Of a DNA stretch of 55,694 nucleotides, positions 49,075 to 55,694 are shown piece by piece. The translations under genes and the position numbers were made by a program. Below the pieces are notes generated by a model that saw nothing but the letters and a program-made list of their open reading frames with translations, did not search any database and was not told the DNA's origin. Each line of letters starts with the position of its first letter. Within the stretch, counting starts at the first letter, position 1. Origin of the DNA: DAISJI01 sp964559835 (lineage in GTDB: Bacteria > Acidobacteriota > Terriglobia > Terriglobales > Acidobacteriaceae); the NCBI GenBank assembly GCA_964559835.1, contig CAZLJE010000032.1, positions 1 through 55,694 on the forward strand, written 5' to 3'.

Positions 49075-49452
49075 GTGGCGTTGAATATCAAAACCGCTGA
49101 AGCCCACAAACTCGCGCAGGAGTTGGCGCGTGAGACCGGGCAGTCGATGACCAAGGCCGCCACCGAGGCGGTACGTGAGAAACTCGAACGGGTGCGGCGC
49201 CAAAAAACGCGCGGCAACATGAGCGCGGATCTCCTGGCCATTGCTCGCCGATTTCGTAAGAGGGTAAAAGGCCCTGTCACAGACCATGCCGAGCTCCTGT
49301 ACGATGAGCGAGGCCTTCCGAAAGAATTGTCGATACGTCAGCCCTCTAACTGCCGTTTATGCGTACGCGCTGGCCGCATTCAGCCGCTCGATCGCCGACG
49401 GATCGAGTTTCAGCTCCATCGACTTTACGATCTCGTTCCACTGCTCGACTGA
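49075..49452 (+). CDS. vapB: VapB-type antitoxin with abnormal C-terminal extension, no toxin
   Basis: A GTG start gives MALNIKTAEAHKLAQELARE, then TGQSMTKAATEAVREKLERV, the PSK/Rv0623-type antitoxin domain. The block ends DHAELLYDERGLPK at residue 83, where these antitoxins normally stop and a VapC toxin gene begins. Here the frame runs on for 42 unrelated residues (ELSIRQPSNCRLCVRAG...) and overlaps the 3' end of the aldo/keto reductase gene on the other strand by 96 bp. No PIN-domain toxin follows. The toxin was probably lost and the antitoxin stop with it. Confidence 0.75.
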   Translation: MALNIKTAEAHKLAQELARETGQSMTKAATEAVREKLERVRRQKTRGNMSADLLAIARRFRKRVKGPVTDHAELLYDERGLPKELSIRQPSNCRLCVRAGRIQPLDRRRIEFQLHRLYDLVPLLD

Positions 49453-50310
49453 CGTCGCGCTGACGATCGGCGCCGTGATCGACGGCCGCGCCATCAGCCA
49501 TGCCAGTGCGACTTGCGCCGGGGTCGCGTTTTTCTCTTTCGCGACCTCATCGAGCGCCGCCAATATCCCGAAGCCGCGCGCGTTCAGATACTTCTTCACG
49601 AACTGTCCTCGCGCGCGCTGCGCCAGGTCCGCTTCCGATCGGTATTTGCCGGTCAGGAATCCCGCCGCCAGCGCGAAATATGGGATCACGCCCAGCTTTT
49701 CCGCCAGGCAGATCGGCTCCAGTTCGCGTTCATAGTCGGCGCGATCGTACAGGTTGTAATTTGGTTGCAGGCTCTCGTATCGCGGCCATCCGTGCTGCCG
49801 GCTGACTTCGAGCGCATGCTTCAATTGCGCCGCCGAGTAATTCGAGGTGCCTATCGCGCGCACCTTCCCCTGTTCGACGAGCTGCGCGTACGCGCTGAGC
49901 GTCTCCTCTTCCGGCGTGCCCAAGTCAGGACGGTGCGTTTGATAAAGATCGATGTAGTCCGTCTGCAACCGCCGCAGCGAGTCTTCGACCCCGCGAAGGA
50001 TATACACCTTCGCCAGCCCTTTCTTCCCGCCCCCGAGGTCGGAGCCGATCTTGGTGGCGACGATGATGTCATCGCGGCGGCCGCGCTGCTTGAGCCACTT
50101 CCCGATCACCGCTTCTGACTCGCCGCCGCGATGCCCCGCCACCCAGGTCGAATAGCTGTCAGCCGTATCGACGAAGTTCACGCCCGACGCCGCCATGGCA
50201 TCGAGTAACTTGAATGAAGTTGCTTCGTCGGCAGTCCACCCGAACACGTTCCCGCCGAAGCACAGCGGCGACACTTTCAACCCCGATTTGCCCAGTTCTC
50301 TTAATTGCAT
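49357..50310 (-). CDS. Aldo/keto reductase
   Basis: The ATG at 50310 gives 317 residues starting MQLRELGKSGLKVSPLCFGG. The catalytic set is visible: Asp and Tyr in FVDTADSYS, Lys in IVATKIG and His in LYQTHRPD. RAIGTSNYSAAQL and a C-terminal IVSATSVEQW complete the NADPH site. The length and start fit the YdjG/Tas-type branch. It reduces aldehydes or ketones with NADPH; the substrate is unknown. Its 3' end overlaps the VapB extension on the opposite strand. Confidence 0.92.
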   Translation of the reverse strand: MQLRELGKSGLKVSPLCFGGNVFGWTADEATSFKLLDAMAASGVNFVDTADSYSTWVAGHRGGESEAVIGKWLKQRGRRDDIIVATKIGSDLGGGKKGLAKVYILRGVEDSLRRLQTDYIDLYQTHRPDLGTPEEETLSAYAQLVEQGKVRAIGTSNYSAAQLKHALEVSRQHGWPRYESLQPNYNLYDRADYERELEPICLAEKLGVIPYFALAAGFLTGKYRSEADLAQRARGQFVKKYLNARGFGILAALDEVAKEKNATPAQVALAWLMARPSITAPIVSATSVEQWNEIVKSMELKLDPSAIERLNAASAYA

Positions 50311-50372
50311 TTCGTGCCTCGAAGAAAGCTTATTGTACGACCACGCAAACATTGGTCTGAAACTTACCCTCA

Positions 50373-50404
50373 TGCCCTGCGCCTTAAGCCTTGCGCCTTG
50401 AGCC
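50373..50404. repeat. Period-7 array 14
   Basis: GCCCTGC, GCCTTAA, GCCTTGC, GCCTTGA and the start of a fifth unit run in 7-base register between the divergent aldo/keto reductase and STAS genes. Confidence 0.65.
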
Positions 50405-50476
50405 GGTTTTCCGATGTACAATTCCGCAACTCTTCAACCGCCGGGACGCGTGGGGATTCCGGCCAGGAGCTTTTCC

Positions 50477-50830
50477 ATGTCTGCCAGTCCCATTCCGTTC
50501 CGGCGTCTGCGCATGCGCACCGAGGTGAGGGGTCAGGAAAAGATCGTGCACTGCAGCGGCCGCCTCGTCTCCGAGTACGCCGAGGAGTTCAAGAACGAAG
50601 TCCACCAGCTCATCCACGGCGCGAAGGTGGTGGTGCTCGACTTCACGCAGGTGGAGCACATGGACAGCTCAGGGATCGGCGCGGTGGTGCGACTCTATGT
50701 GAGCGCCAAGAAAGAAGATTGCGAATTACGCCTGGTCAACTTCAACCAGCGCATCCGCGACCTGCTCGGGTTGAGCGGCCTGCTCAAGATCTTCGGCGAC
50801 TGCGGCAAGTACATGGTCCGGATGCCGTGA
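50477..50830 (+). CDS. Anti-sigma factor antagonist (STAS domain)
   Basis: The ATG at 50477 follows AGGAG at eight bases and gives 117 residues. The single STAS domain has IVHCSGRLVSEYAEEFKNEV, then VVVLDFTQVEHMDSSGIGAV, in which the serine of DSSG is the usual phosphorylation site, and LRLVNFNQRIRDLLGLSGL. Such proteins free a sigma factor by binding its anti-sigma kinase partner. No kinase or phosphatase is adjacent, so the partner lies elsewhere. Confidence 0.88.
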   Translation: MSASPIPFRRLRMRTEVRGQEKIVHCSGRLVSEYAEEFKNEVHQLIHGAKVVVLDFTQVEHMDSSGIGAVVRLYVSAKKEDCELRLVNFNQRIRDLLGLSGLLKIFGDCGKYMVRMP

Positions 50831-50840
50831 AAACCGGGCG

Positions 50841-50906
50841 TAAGGAACAAGGCCCAAGGAACTTTGTTTTTCCTTGAGCCTTGAGCCTCGTACCTTGTAC
50901 CTTGTT
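50841..50906. repeat. Period-7 hairpin element 15
   Basis: The left arm is TAAGGAA, CAAGGCC, CAAGGAA. The right arm is CCTTGAG twice, CCTCGTA, CCTTGTA and CCTTGTT, complementary and in 7-base register around TTTGTTTTT. It covers the convergent ends of the STAS and tetraheme genes and includes part of the latter's stop. Confidence 0.75.
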
Positions 50907-51309
50907 ACGCGTTCTCTTTCTTGTGGCATTCCGCGCACTTCGTCGGTGCCTTCTTGCCCTTGGCATTTTCGGCCGTGTGGCAATCGGCGCAGGTGCCTTT
51001 CTTCGCCATCGCGTCGTGGAACGCGCCCTTGAAGTTGGTCTTCATGGGAGCAGCTGCCGTCTTGGTGTGGCAGTCGCCGCAAGCCTGTGTCGCAGACTTC
51101 GCCACCTTCTCCGGCTTCGCCGCGTGATGACACCTGTCGCACTTGAGGTCCTTGTGGATCGAGTGCTGGAACTTCACCCCACCCATCGGGGCGCCCTTCA
51201 GGATCACCGGCGCGTCCGGAGCTTTCGCCTGCGCGAACGCCGGCGCCGATACCGCCAACATCACTGCACATACCAGGATGAATGCAAATACTGTATAGCC
51301 CTTTCTCAC
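50905..51309 (-). CDS. Periplasmic tetraheme cytochrome c (c3/c7-like)
   Basis: A GTG start at 51309 has AGGAGGAACA directly upstream. The 134-residue product has a signal peptide (VFAFILVCAVMLAVSAPAFA) and four heme motifs: CDRCH in LKCDRCHHAAKP, CGDCH, CADCH and CAECH, plus spare histidines in FQHSIHKDL and GAFHDAM for sixth ligands. It is probably a soluble electron shuttle in the periplasm between inner-membrane cytochromes and the outer-membrane conduit. The lysine-rich surface fits docking to acidic partners. No perfect operator site was found upstream. Confidence 0.88.
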   Translation of the reverse strand: MRKGYTVFAFILVCAVMLAVSAPAFAQAKAPDAPVILKGAPMGGVKFQHSIHKDLKCDRCHHAAKPEKVAKSATQACGDCHTKTAAAPMKTNFKGAFHDAMAKKGTCADCHTAENAKGKKAPTKCAECHKKENA

Positions 51310-51681
51310 TGTTCCTCCTTGAGATTGCTCAGTCCCCGGCGCTGCAGGGATCTGCGCAATTCGGGGGAATGATCCATCGTCCCTGCGAAGCGGATTATAT
51401 GAATAGCAACCCCGAACAGTCTGTGATTCCTCGCCTTGTCACAGCGAAGCGTGCCGCCCATCACACCGGCGATCTGTGTCACCGAATAGGCGCTGGCGAC
51501 AACCCCGAGCAGCACTGTTTCCTGGAGAATTGGGAGGAAGGTAACTAGCGGTAGCGCGGGCGCCCTCGCCCGCGGGTAGACTCGTTCAGGCCAAACCGTG
51601 GCTCCTCATTGGAAGGAAGACCAGAGCTCGTCCGGCGACAAAGCGCGGGAGGAATCGCCGGACCAAAAAGCGGCTTGACGC
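51310..51681. other. Intergenic region without a convincing gene
   Basis: A short open frame on the plus strand has no domain and no good start. A GC hairpin CGCGGGCG/CGCCCGCG lies at 51555-51574. The rest carries the tetraheme gene promoter on the minus strand. Confidence 0.4.
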
Positions 51682-51870
51682 TCAGGCTTGCTTGGGAGCT
51701 TCTGGTGTGTCTGCCGGTTTCGCAGTTTCCGGATCGCCCTTCAACCCAGACTTGAAATGGCGGATGCCCTCGCCCAGGCCCTTGCCCAATTCACCGATTT
51801 TCTTCGGCCCGAAGATCAGCAACGCGATTCCGAAGATCACTAAAAGCTCAGGAAGTCCGATCTCACCCAC
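51682..51870 (-). CDS. tatA: Sec-independent protein translocase TatA/TatE
   Basis: The 62-residue protein starts MGEIGLPELLVIFGIALLIF, then GPKKIGELGKGLGEGIRHFK, which is the classical TatA pattern: a short N-terminus, one span, the FGPKK hinge and an amphipathic helix. A short acidic/proline tail follows. TatA forms the pore for folded, cofactor-loaded proteins. It lies 94 bp downstream of ccmD on the same strand, which fits joint use in building redox proteins. tatC is not in the window. Confidence 0.92.
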   Translation of the reverse strand: MGEIGLPELLVIFGIALLIFGPKKIGELGKGLGEGIRHFKSGLKGDPETAKPADTPEAPKQA

Positions 51871-51964
51871 AAAACACCTCTAGACAGATTGTCTCCTAAT
51901 TAAACGCCGAAGAGCACAAAAAGATGCACAAAGAACCTATAAATATATCGTGCCCCGACCGGCA

Positions 51965-52081
51965 CTACCGGTCCAGGTCTTCGATGTCTTGCCGCACCTT
52001 TTGATACCGCAACGTGAGGCTGATGAAATAAATGATGTGAATCAGCCAGGCAGCGCCGTACGCGGTATAAACCCACTTCAT
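51965..52081 (-). CDS. ccmD: Heme exporter protein D-like, 38 aa
   Basis: The frame MKWVYTAYGAAWLIHIIYFI continues SLTLRYQKVRQDIEDLDR and stops. One span is followed by a charged helix, and the W.YTAYG...W..H...F pattern fits acidobacterial-type CcmD/CcdA-like tails. Its ATG overlaps the ccmC stop in ATGA. CcmD helps release holo-CcmE from the CcmABC complex. Confidence 0.7.
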   Translation of the reverse strand: MKWVYTAYGAAWLIHIIYFISLTLRYQKVRQDIEDLDR

Positions 52082-52764
52082 CGTTGACCTCCTGCGATCG
52101 CACGCGCCGCGTGCGCCTCATCGACTTCCTGCCGCAGCCGTTCCAGACGATATCGGAGCCAAATCACCAGTAATGCCATGGCCGCAAATGCCAGCAGGTT
52201 CCAGTACACGGCATGCGCCATCGCCGGATGGATCCCCGACCCCTCGCCGCCTCCGAACACGGGCGCCGGATGCTGCGTGCGGAACCAGCGGATCGACATG
52301 TACACGAAAACGACATCCACCGCGCCGAAGATCGCCAGCACCGCGCATAACACTGGGTTCTGTCCGACCGCCGAGTAGCGCCGCAGCAGCAGGTAGCTGA
52401 CGTAGATCAGCCACAGCACCAGCGTGCTGGTCAGGCGCGCGTCCCACGTCCACCAGATCCCCCACACCGGGCGGGCCCACAGTGGTCCCGAGATCAGCAC
52501 GACCGTGCAGAACACGACTCCGACTTCCGCCGTCGCCACCGCGACCGCATCCGACTTCGGGCAGCGCTTCGCCAAGTAATAGATCGACGCCCCGAAATTG
52601 GCGAAGAAACACAGAAACGCGACGATCGCCGAAGGCAGGTGGTAATAGAAGATGCGCTGCACGTCGCCCATCGTGGCTTCCGTCGGCGCGACGACCAGCG
52701 CCTGGTACAGCCCGTAGCTGAGCAGCGCGAAAGTGATGAGTGCAAAGATGACGAAGGATTTCAT
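52078..52764 (-). CDS. ccmC: Cytochrome c maturation protein CcmC
   Basis: The ATG at 52764 gives 228 residues with six spans. The tryptophan-rich heme-handling motif WGIWWTWDARLTS lies at about 101-113. Histidines flank it in YYHLPSAIVAF (residue 42) and HPAMAHAVYWN (about 179-186). CcmC presents heme to CcmE at the outer face of the inner membrane. The start overlaps the end of ccmB by four bases. Confidence 0.95.
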   Translation of the reverse strand: MKSFVIFALITFALLSYGLYQALVVAPTEATMGDVQRIFYYHLPSAIVAFLCFFANFGASIYYLAKRCPKSDAVAVATAEVGVVFCTVVLISGPLWARPVWGIWWTWDARLTSTLVLWLIYVSYLLLRRYSAVGQNPVLCAVLAIFGAVDVVFVYMSIRWFRTQHPAPVFGGGEGSGIHPAMAHAVYWNLLAFAAMALLVIWLRYRLERLRQEVDEAHAARAIAGGQR

Positions 52765-53459
52765 TCTGCGTGTAACACCGTTTCGAACAGGAACAGCCCC
52801 ACGATCGTGAACACCACATCGTACACTGCCAGAAAAACCAGCGAGAGATGCGCGTCGCCCTCTCCTGTCAGCACCGACGAGGTTGCGCTCACCATCGCCA
52901 GCAGCGCCGGGATCGAGATCGGGAACAACAACAGCGGCAGCATCACTTCCCGGCTGCGCGTCCGGATCGACATGGCTGCAAAGAACGTCCCGTTCGACAC
53001 CAGCGCCCAGGTGCCCAGCGCGAATGCCAGCACCAGTTGATACGGCGGCCCGACGCTGCGCAGGTTGTAGAAGACCGTGAACAGCGGGGCCATTAGCGCC
53101 TCGAGCAGAATGACGAATAGAAAATTGGCGACGGTCTTCGAGATGAACAGCGCTTCCGCCGGCGCCGGCGATATCCGGTATGCATCCAGCACCTGGTTGC
53201 GCAGTTCGCGCGCCCACGTCTGGTTCAGCGCCACGACCGCCGCAAACAGCAGCGCCACCCACATCAACCCGCCCGCAATGCGCCGCGACTCTTCCGCCGT
53301 AAGGTCGAACGAGAAGCTGAAGATGACCACCACTAGCAGGGCGAAGAACAGCATGGAGTTGATCGCGTCCTTCGACCGCCATTCCAGGCGCAAGTCTTTC
53401 GCCAGTGTGGCGCGCAGGATGTCGCCGAATGCCGGGCGCGCGAGGGCATTAGTCGCCAT
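52761..53459 (-). CDS. ccmB: Heme exporter membrane subunit CcmB
   Basis: The ATG at 53459 shares one base with the ccmA stop; a GTG three bases earlier is an alternative. The product is 232 residues with six spans and the family's LAKDLRLEWRSKDAINSMLFF head, RELRNQVLDAYRISPAPAEAL and LPLLLFPISIPALLA. CcmB is the permease of the CcmAB ABC complex that powers release of holo-CcmE. Confidence 0.95.
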   Translation of the reverse strand: MATNALARPAFGDILRATLAKDLRLEWRSKDAINSMLFFALLVVVIFSFSFDLTAEESRRIAGGLMWVALLFAAVVALNQTWARELRNQVLDAYRISPAPAEALFISKTVANFLFVILLEALMAPLFTVFYNLRSVGPPYQLVLAFALGTWALVSNGTFFAAMSIRTRSREVMLPLLLFPISIPALLAMVSATSSVLTGEGDAHLSLVFLAVYDVVFTIVGLFLFETVLHAE

Positions 53460-54169
53460 CACCGCACCTCCGCCGCGTGCTGCTGATACGCAGTGCCGAT
53501 ACCGCGTTCCCGCGCGACGATCTGCCCCGCGCTCATTACCACCGACTCGTTTGCGACTCCCTCCAGCAGCATCGGCTGGTGGGTGACGACAAAGATCGTT
53601 TTACCCGCGTCGCGCATTTGCCCGAGCAGGCGCACCATCTCCCGCGCAGAGACAATGTCTACGTTGGAGAACGGCTCGTCGAGCAGGAGCAGTTCGGGAT
53701 CGTTTAATACCGCCCTCGCCAGCGACAGTCTCTGCCGCATCCCCTGCGAATATTGTCCGACACGCCGCGCCAGCCCGGGATCGAGCCCGACCATGCGGAT
53801 GACCTGCTCGCTGCGCGCGTTGTCGGTGATCCCATACAGCTTCGCCGCGTAGCGCAGGTTCTCCATGGCGTCCATCTCGTCGTAAAGCAGCGGCGCGTGC
53901 GCCATATATCCGATCCGCGCTCTGATCGTCTCAATGCGAGGCGAACCGAATATTTCGATCTGTCCCCGAGTCGGGCGCGCCAGTCCCGCGATAGCGCGCA
54001 ACAGCGTAGACTTCCCTGCACCGTTGTCGCCCAGCACCACATAAAGCCGGCCCGGGACGAATTCAGCCGACACGGCCCGCAACGCCGCAAAACGGCCAAA
54101 TAGTTTTGTCACTTCTTTCAGGACAAGAATGGGAGAGGACGGCGGGTTCGACTTTTCCGCCGTATTCAC
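53459..54169 (-). CDS. ccmA: Heme exporter ATP-binding protein CcmA
   Basis: A GTG start overlaps the ccmE stop (GTGA), giving 236 residues; the much longer open frame upstream is ccmE read out of frame. Walker A is GDNGAGKST, the signature is YSQGMRQRLSLARAVL, Walker B is LLLLDEPFSNVD and the H-loop is VVTHQP. It is the ATPase of CcmABC. The tight overlaps ccmE-ccmA-ccmB-ccmC-ccmD indicate one operon. Confidence 0.95.
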   Translation of the reverse strand: MNTAEKSNPPSSPILVLKEVTKLFGRFAALRAVSAEFVPGRLYVVLGDNGAGKSTLLRAIAGLARPTRGQIEIFGSPRIETIRARIGYMAHAPLLYDEMDAMENLRYAAKLYGITDNARSEQVIRMVGLDPGLARRVGQYSQGMRQRLSLARAVLNDPELLLLDEPFSNVDIVSAREMVRLLGQMRDAGKTIFVVTHQPMLLEGVANESVVMSAGQIVARERGIGTAYQQHAAEVR

Positions 54170-54642
54170 CGCTGCATGCCGGAGGTCGCGGGCGCGCCAC
54201 CAGCTTGGGAGGTCTGCATCGGTGTCGATGCCGGCTGCGTCTGGTTGGGCGCCGGCGCGTACTTCGACGCGCACTTGGCCTGCACCTGGTTGGCCTGGAA
54301 GACGCCGTCGCGGCCGAAGCGCCCGAATGCCAATGCTTGCGCATCGTCTTTGAACGTGTCCGGCAGCGCTTCGCTTCCGCTGTATACCACCGGCAGCAAC
54401 ATGTCGTTCTCTTTGAGCGAGAACTCGACCTGCGCTCCGTGACGCTTGATCGTCCCCGGCACCACATTGCCTGCAACGCGCAGCCGCTTCGCGTAACGGG
54501 TATCGTTCATGCCCTTCAGTTCCTTGATCGTGACGTAGTACTCGTGCGTGTCGCGCACGCCGGTCCACGCCAGGTATCCGAGAGACACCACGATCACGGC
54601 GATCGCGATCCCGAAACGCAGGAATTTACGTTTGTCGCTCAT
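54166..54642 (-). CDS. ccmE: Heme chaperone CcmE, CxxxY variant
   Basis: The 158-residue protein has one N-terminal anchor (FGIAIAVIVVSLGYLAW) and an OB-fold with RLRVAGNVVPGTIKRHG and FSLKENDMLLPVVYSG. At the heme-binding position, where most CcmE have HxxxY (HDENY), it has CASKY in VQAKCASKYAP. Cysteine replaces the histidine that binds heme covalently, as in archaeal and some deltaproteobacterial 'System I*' CcmE. A flexible proline/threonine-rich tail follows. It is the first gene of the operon, with a perfect TGTGA-N6-TCACA site 74-87 bp upstream. Confidence 0.92.
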   Translation of the reverse strand: MSDKRKFLRFGIAIAVIVVSLGYLAWTGVRDTHEYYVTIKELKGMNDTRYAKRLRVAGNVVPGTIKRHGAQVEFSLKENDMLLPVVYSGSEALPDTFKDDAQALAFGRFGRDGVFQANQVQAKCASKYAPAPNQTQPASTPMQTSQAGGAPATSGMQR

Positions 54643-54715
54643 GGCTGCGAAACCACCCCATGGAAACTCTACCCGCCTCTGATGCCAGAATCAAATAGGA
54701 GGTCACAATTAGTCT

Positions 54716-54729
54716 GTGACGCACGTCAC
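54716..54729. promoter_or_regulatory. Crp/Fnr-type operator upstream of the ccm operon
   Basis: GTGACGCACGTCAC within TGTGACGCACGTCACA is a fully symmetric TGTGA-N6-TCACA, 74-87 bp before the ccmE start. The spacer is the same as at 40753. Confidence 0.7.
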
Positions 54730-54736
54730 AAACGGG

Positions 54737-54886
54737 CTAGTCCGAATGGGAGGGGGAGTCGTGAGGCTTGTTCCGATGTCGAGACCGAGAAACGACACTC
54801 CAAAGAGCAATTGCAAGCACAACCGCCAAAAAACCATTCAGCATGATCAGTGCGTCTTGGGGCGTGACGACGGAGTTCCAAGTCAC
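54737..54886 (-). CDS. Small single-span membrane protein, 49 aa
   Basis: A GTG start has GGAG seven bases upstream and overlaps the previous gene's stop (ATGTGA). The product is MTWNSVVTPQDALIMLNGFL, then AVVLAIALWSVVSRSRHRNK, with a polar tail. One span covers residues 14-33. No family is recognised. It is coupled to the 73-aa membrane protein and ends just before the ccm operator. Confidence 0.5.
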   Translation of the reverse strand: MTWNSVVTPQDALIMLNGFLAVVLAIALWSVVSRSRHRNKPHDSPSHSD

Positions 54887-55104
54887 ATCTGTTCTCCTGA
54901 TATTGCCATTGTATATGCGATTCCAAATGACAATAAAGCTGCCACGAATGTCCAGAAAACCACCTGAAACGTCAATGCTGTCCTTCCAAATTGGATGACG
55001 GCATCGAGCGGAACAAAGACAAAAATAAGGACTGACACATCCAGAAAAAAAGCCGTCAACAGCTCGAATAACTTCCTCTTTCGATTCGCGTTCACCGGTC
55101 TCAT
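54883..55104 (-). CDS. Small two-span membrane protein, 73 aa
   Basis: The ATG at 55104 (MRPVNANRKRKLFELLTAFF) or the GTG three codons later, which has GGAG nine bases upstream, starts a protein with two spans (LFELLTAFFLDVSVLIFVFVP; VVFWTFVAALLSFGIAYTM). Base composition is clearly lower in GC than in the neighbours. No family is recognised. It may be a subunit-like accessory membrane protein; the coupled 49-aa gene follows. Confidence 0.5.
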   Translation of the reverse strand: MRPVNANRKRKLFELLTAFFLDVSVLIFVFVPLDAVIQFGRTALTFQVVFWTFVAALLSFGIAYTMAISGEQM

Positions 55105-55170
55105 CTCCGGTCCAAATGCTATCGCCTGCGCTGCGCCGTTGCGACGCAAAAGAACGCATTTCGGCGTTGC

Positions 55171-55198
55171 TTCGGTCCCGTTTCGGGAGCGCTATAAT
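55171..55198 (+). promoter_or_regulatory. Probable promoter of thiC
   Basis: TATAAT at 55193-55198 is a perfect -10 element; TTCGGT 16 bases upstream is a weak -35. Transcription would start about 22 bases before the thiC ATG, leaving no room for a TPP riboswitch in the leader. Confidence 0.45.
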
Positions 55199-55226
55199 TG
55201 ACGATTAACTTGGAGCCCTGATTCCC

Positions 55227-55694
55227 ATGAGTGAAGCGCAGACCAACGGCGGTAACGGCCACCAGCACACGGATTGGATCCTCAAGCCTCGCGCCGAGTG
55301 GATCGCCCAGCGGCGTGACGCAGCGAAGTGTACCGGTGATGAGAATTTCTCCCAGATGCACTACGCCCGCAAAGGCATCCTCACCGACGAGATGCAGTTC
55401 GTTGCCCAGCGCGAGCACATCACTGCCGAGTTGGTGCGCGACGAGGTTGCCGCCGGCCGCATGATCATCCCGGCCAACATCAATCATCCCGAGCTCGAGC
55501 CCATGGCGATCGGCGTGGCCGCGCGTTGCAAGATCAACTCCAACATCGGCAACTCCGCCGTCACCTCCGACGTCGATGAAGAACTGCGCAAGCTCCACAC
55601 CTCAGTCCACTACGGCGCCGACACCATCATGGACCTCTCCACCGGCGGCGGCATCCACGAGATCCGCGAAGCCATCTTGCGCCACTCGCCGGTG
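55227..55694 (+). CDS. thiC: Phosphomethylpyrimidine synthase, N-terminal part
   Basis: The first 156 codons are present, up to the window edge. The product begins MSEAQTNGGNGHQHTDWILK, continues with NFSQMHYARKGILTDEMQFV, and has IIPANINHPELEPMAIG and NSNIGNSAVTSDVDEEL. VHYGADTIMDLSTGGGIHEI at the end is a ThiC hallmark. ThiC is a radical SAM enzyme that rearranges aminoimidazole ribotide into the thiamine pyrimidine. The CX2CX4C cluster motif lies beyond the edge. The N-terminus is shorter than in E. coli. Confidence 0.95.
   Translation, partial: MSEAQTNGGNGHQHTDWILKPRAEWIAQRRDAAKCTGDENFSQMHYARKGILTDEMQFVAQREHITAELVRDEVAAGRMIIPANINHPELEPMAIGVAARCKINSNIGNSAVTSDVDEELRKLHTSVHYGADTIMDLSTGGGIHEIREAILRHSPV

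Noticed and set aside
51400..51480. Operator before the tetraheme gene
   Set aside because: TGTGA and TCACA occur here but 12 bases apart rather than six, so the site does not fit the motif.
53382..54568. Long frames overlapping ccmE, ccmA and ccmB
   Set aside because: They are the out-of-frame continuation of the true genes, whose starts are fixed by four-base overlaps and family N-termini.
55105..55226. TPP riboswitch before thiC
   Set aside because: The conserved CUGAGA and ACCUGA-type elements are not found, and the probable -10 box leaves a leader of only about 22 bases.

Overview
The window reads as high-GC chromosomal DNA from a member of the Acidobacteriota, most likely class Terriglobia (subdivision 1). 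This is an inference from protein character, from TTG/GTG starts next to strong Shine-Dalgarno sites, and from the mix of genes. No rRNA or tRNA is present to anchor it.

Layout. 1-6.8 kb: the 3' end of ispG, a candidate structured RNA, a secreted CAP-domain protein, the two subunits of 3-oxoacid CoA-transferase, secreted and small membrane proteins. 6.8-12.7 kb: uvrA, a CPBP protease and two AI-2E family transporters, the second broken by a 13-bp tandem duplication. 12.8-20.5 kb: a lysine/DAP block (asd, methyltransferase, lysC, dapB, dapA and, after a glycosyltransferase/PIG-L pair on the other strand, dapD). 20.5-26.8 kb: a decayed GxxExxY gene, a dicarboxylate symporter, UdgX, an ArsR-SulP operon and an outer-membrane barrel. 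26.8-51.3 kb: the most distinctive part, a nitric-oxide and multiheme-cytochrome island. It holds a quinol NO reductase, the RIC repair protein, three Crp/Fnr-family proteins, a YwiC-like membrane protein and an AhbD/NirJ-like radical SAM enzyme. It also holds a 7-motif NapC-like cytochrome, an 11-heme/cytochrome b fusion, a cytochrome b plus 19-heme pair, a DmsE/MtrA-like decaheme with an MtrB-like barrel, and a tetraheme c7-like protein. 51.7-55.7 kb: tatA, ccmEABCD for cytochrome c maturation, two tiny membrane proteins and the start of thiC.

How the genes fit together. The redox genes seem tied by one operator: a GTGA-N6-TCAC palindrome lies about 35-105 bp upstream of nearly every one of these transcription units, including the ccm operon. 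Two Crp/Fnr proteins in the window carry the R-E-x-x-x-R recognition helix expected for that site. CcmE has CxxxY in place of the usual HxxxY, as in 'System I*' maturation. The proposed system moves electrons from quinol, through two related cytochrome b/multiheme modules (one fused, one split) and soluble carriers, to an outer-membrane porin-cytochrome conduit, under NO- or oxygen-responsive control.

A second genome-wide signal is a family of intergenic hairpins built from period-7 repeats. At least 13 loci are seen, each with its own heptamer but most with complementary arms. Decay is also visible: an ORF6N pseudogene, the GxxExxY remnant, an orphan VapB antitoxin and a 256-bp element with 13-bp inverted ends.
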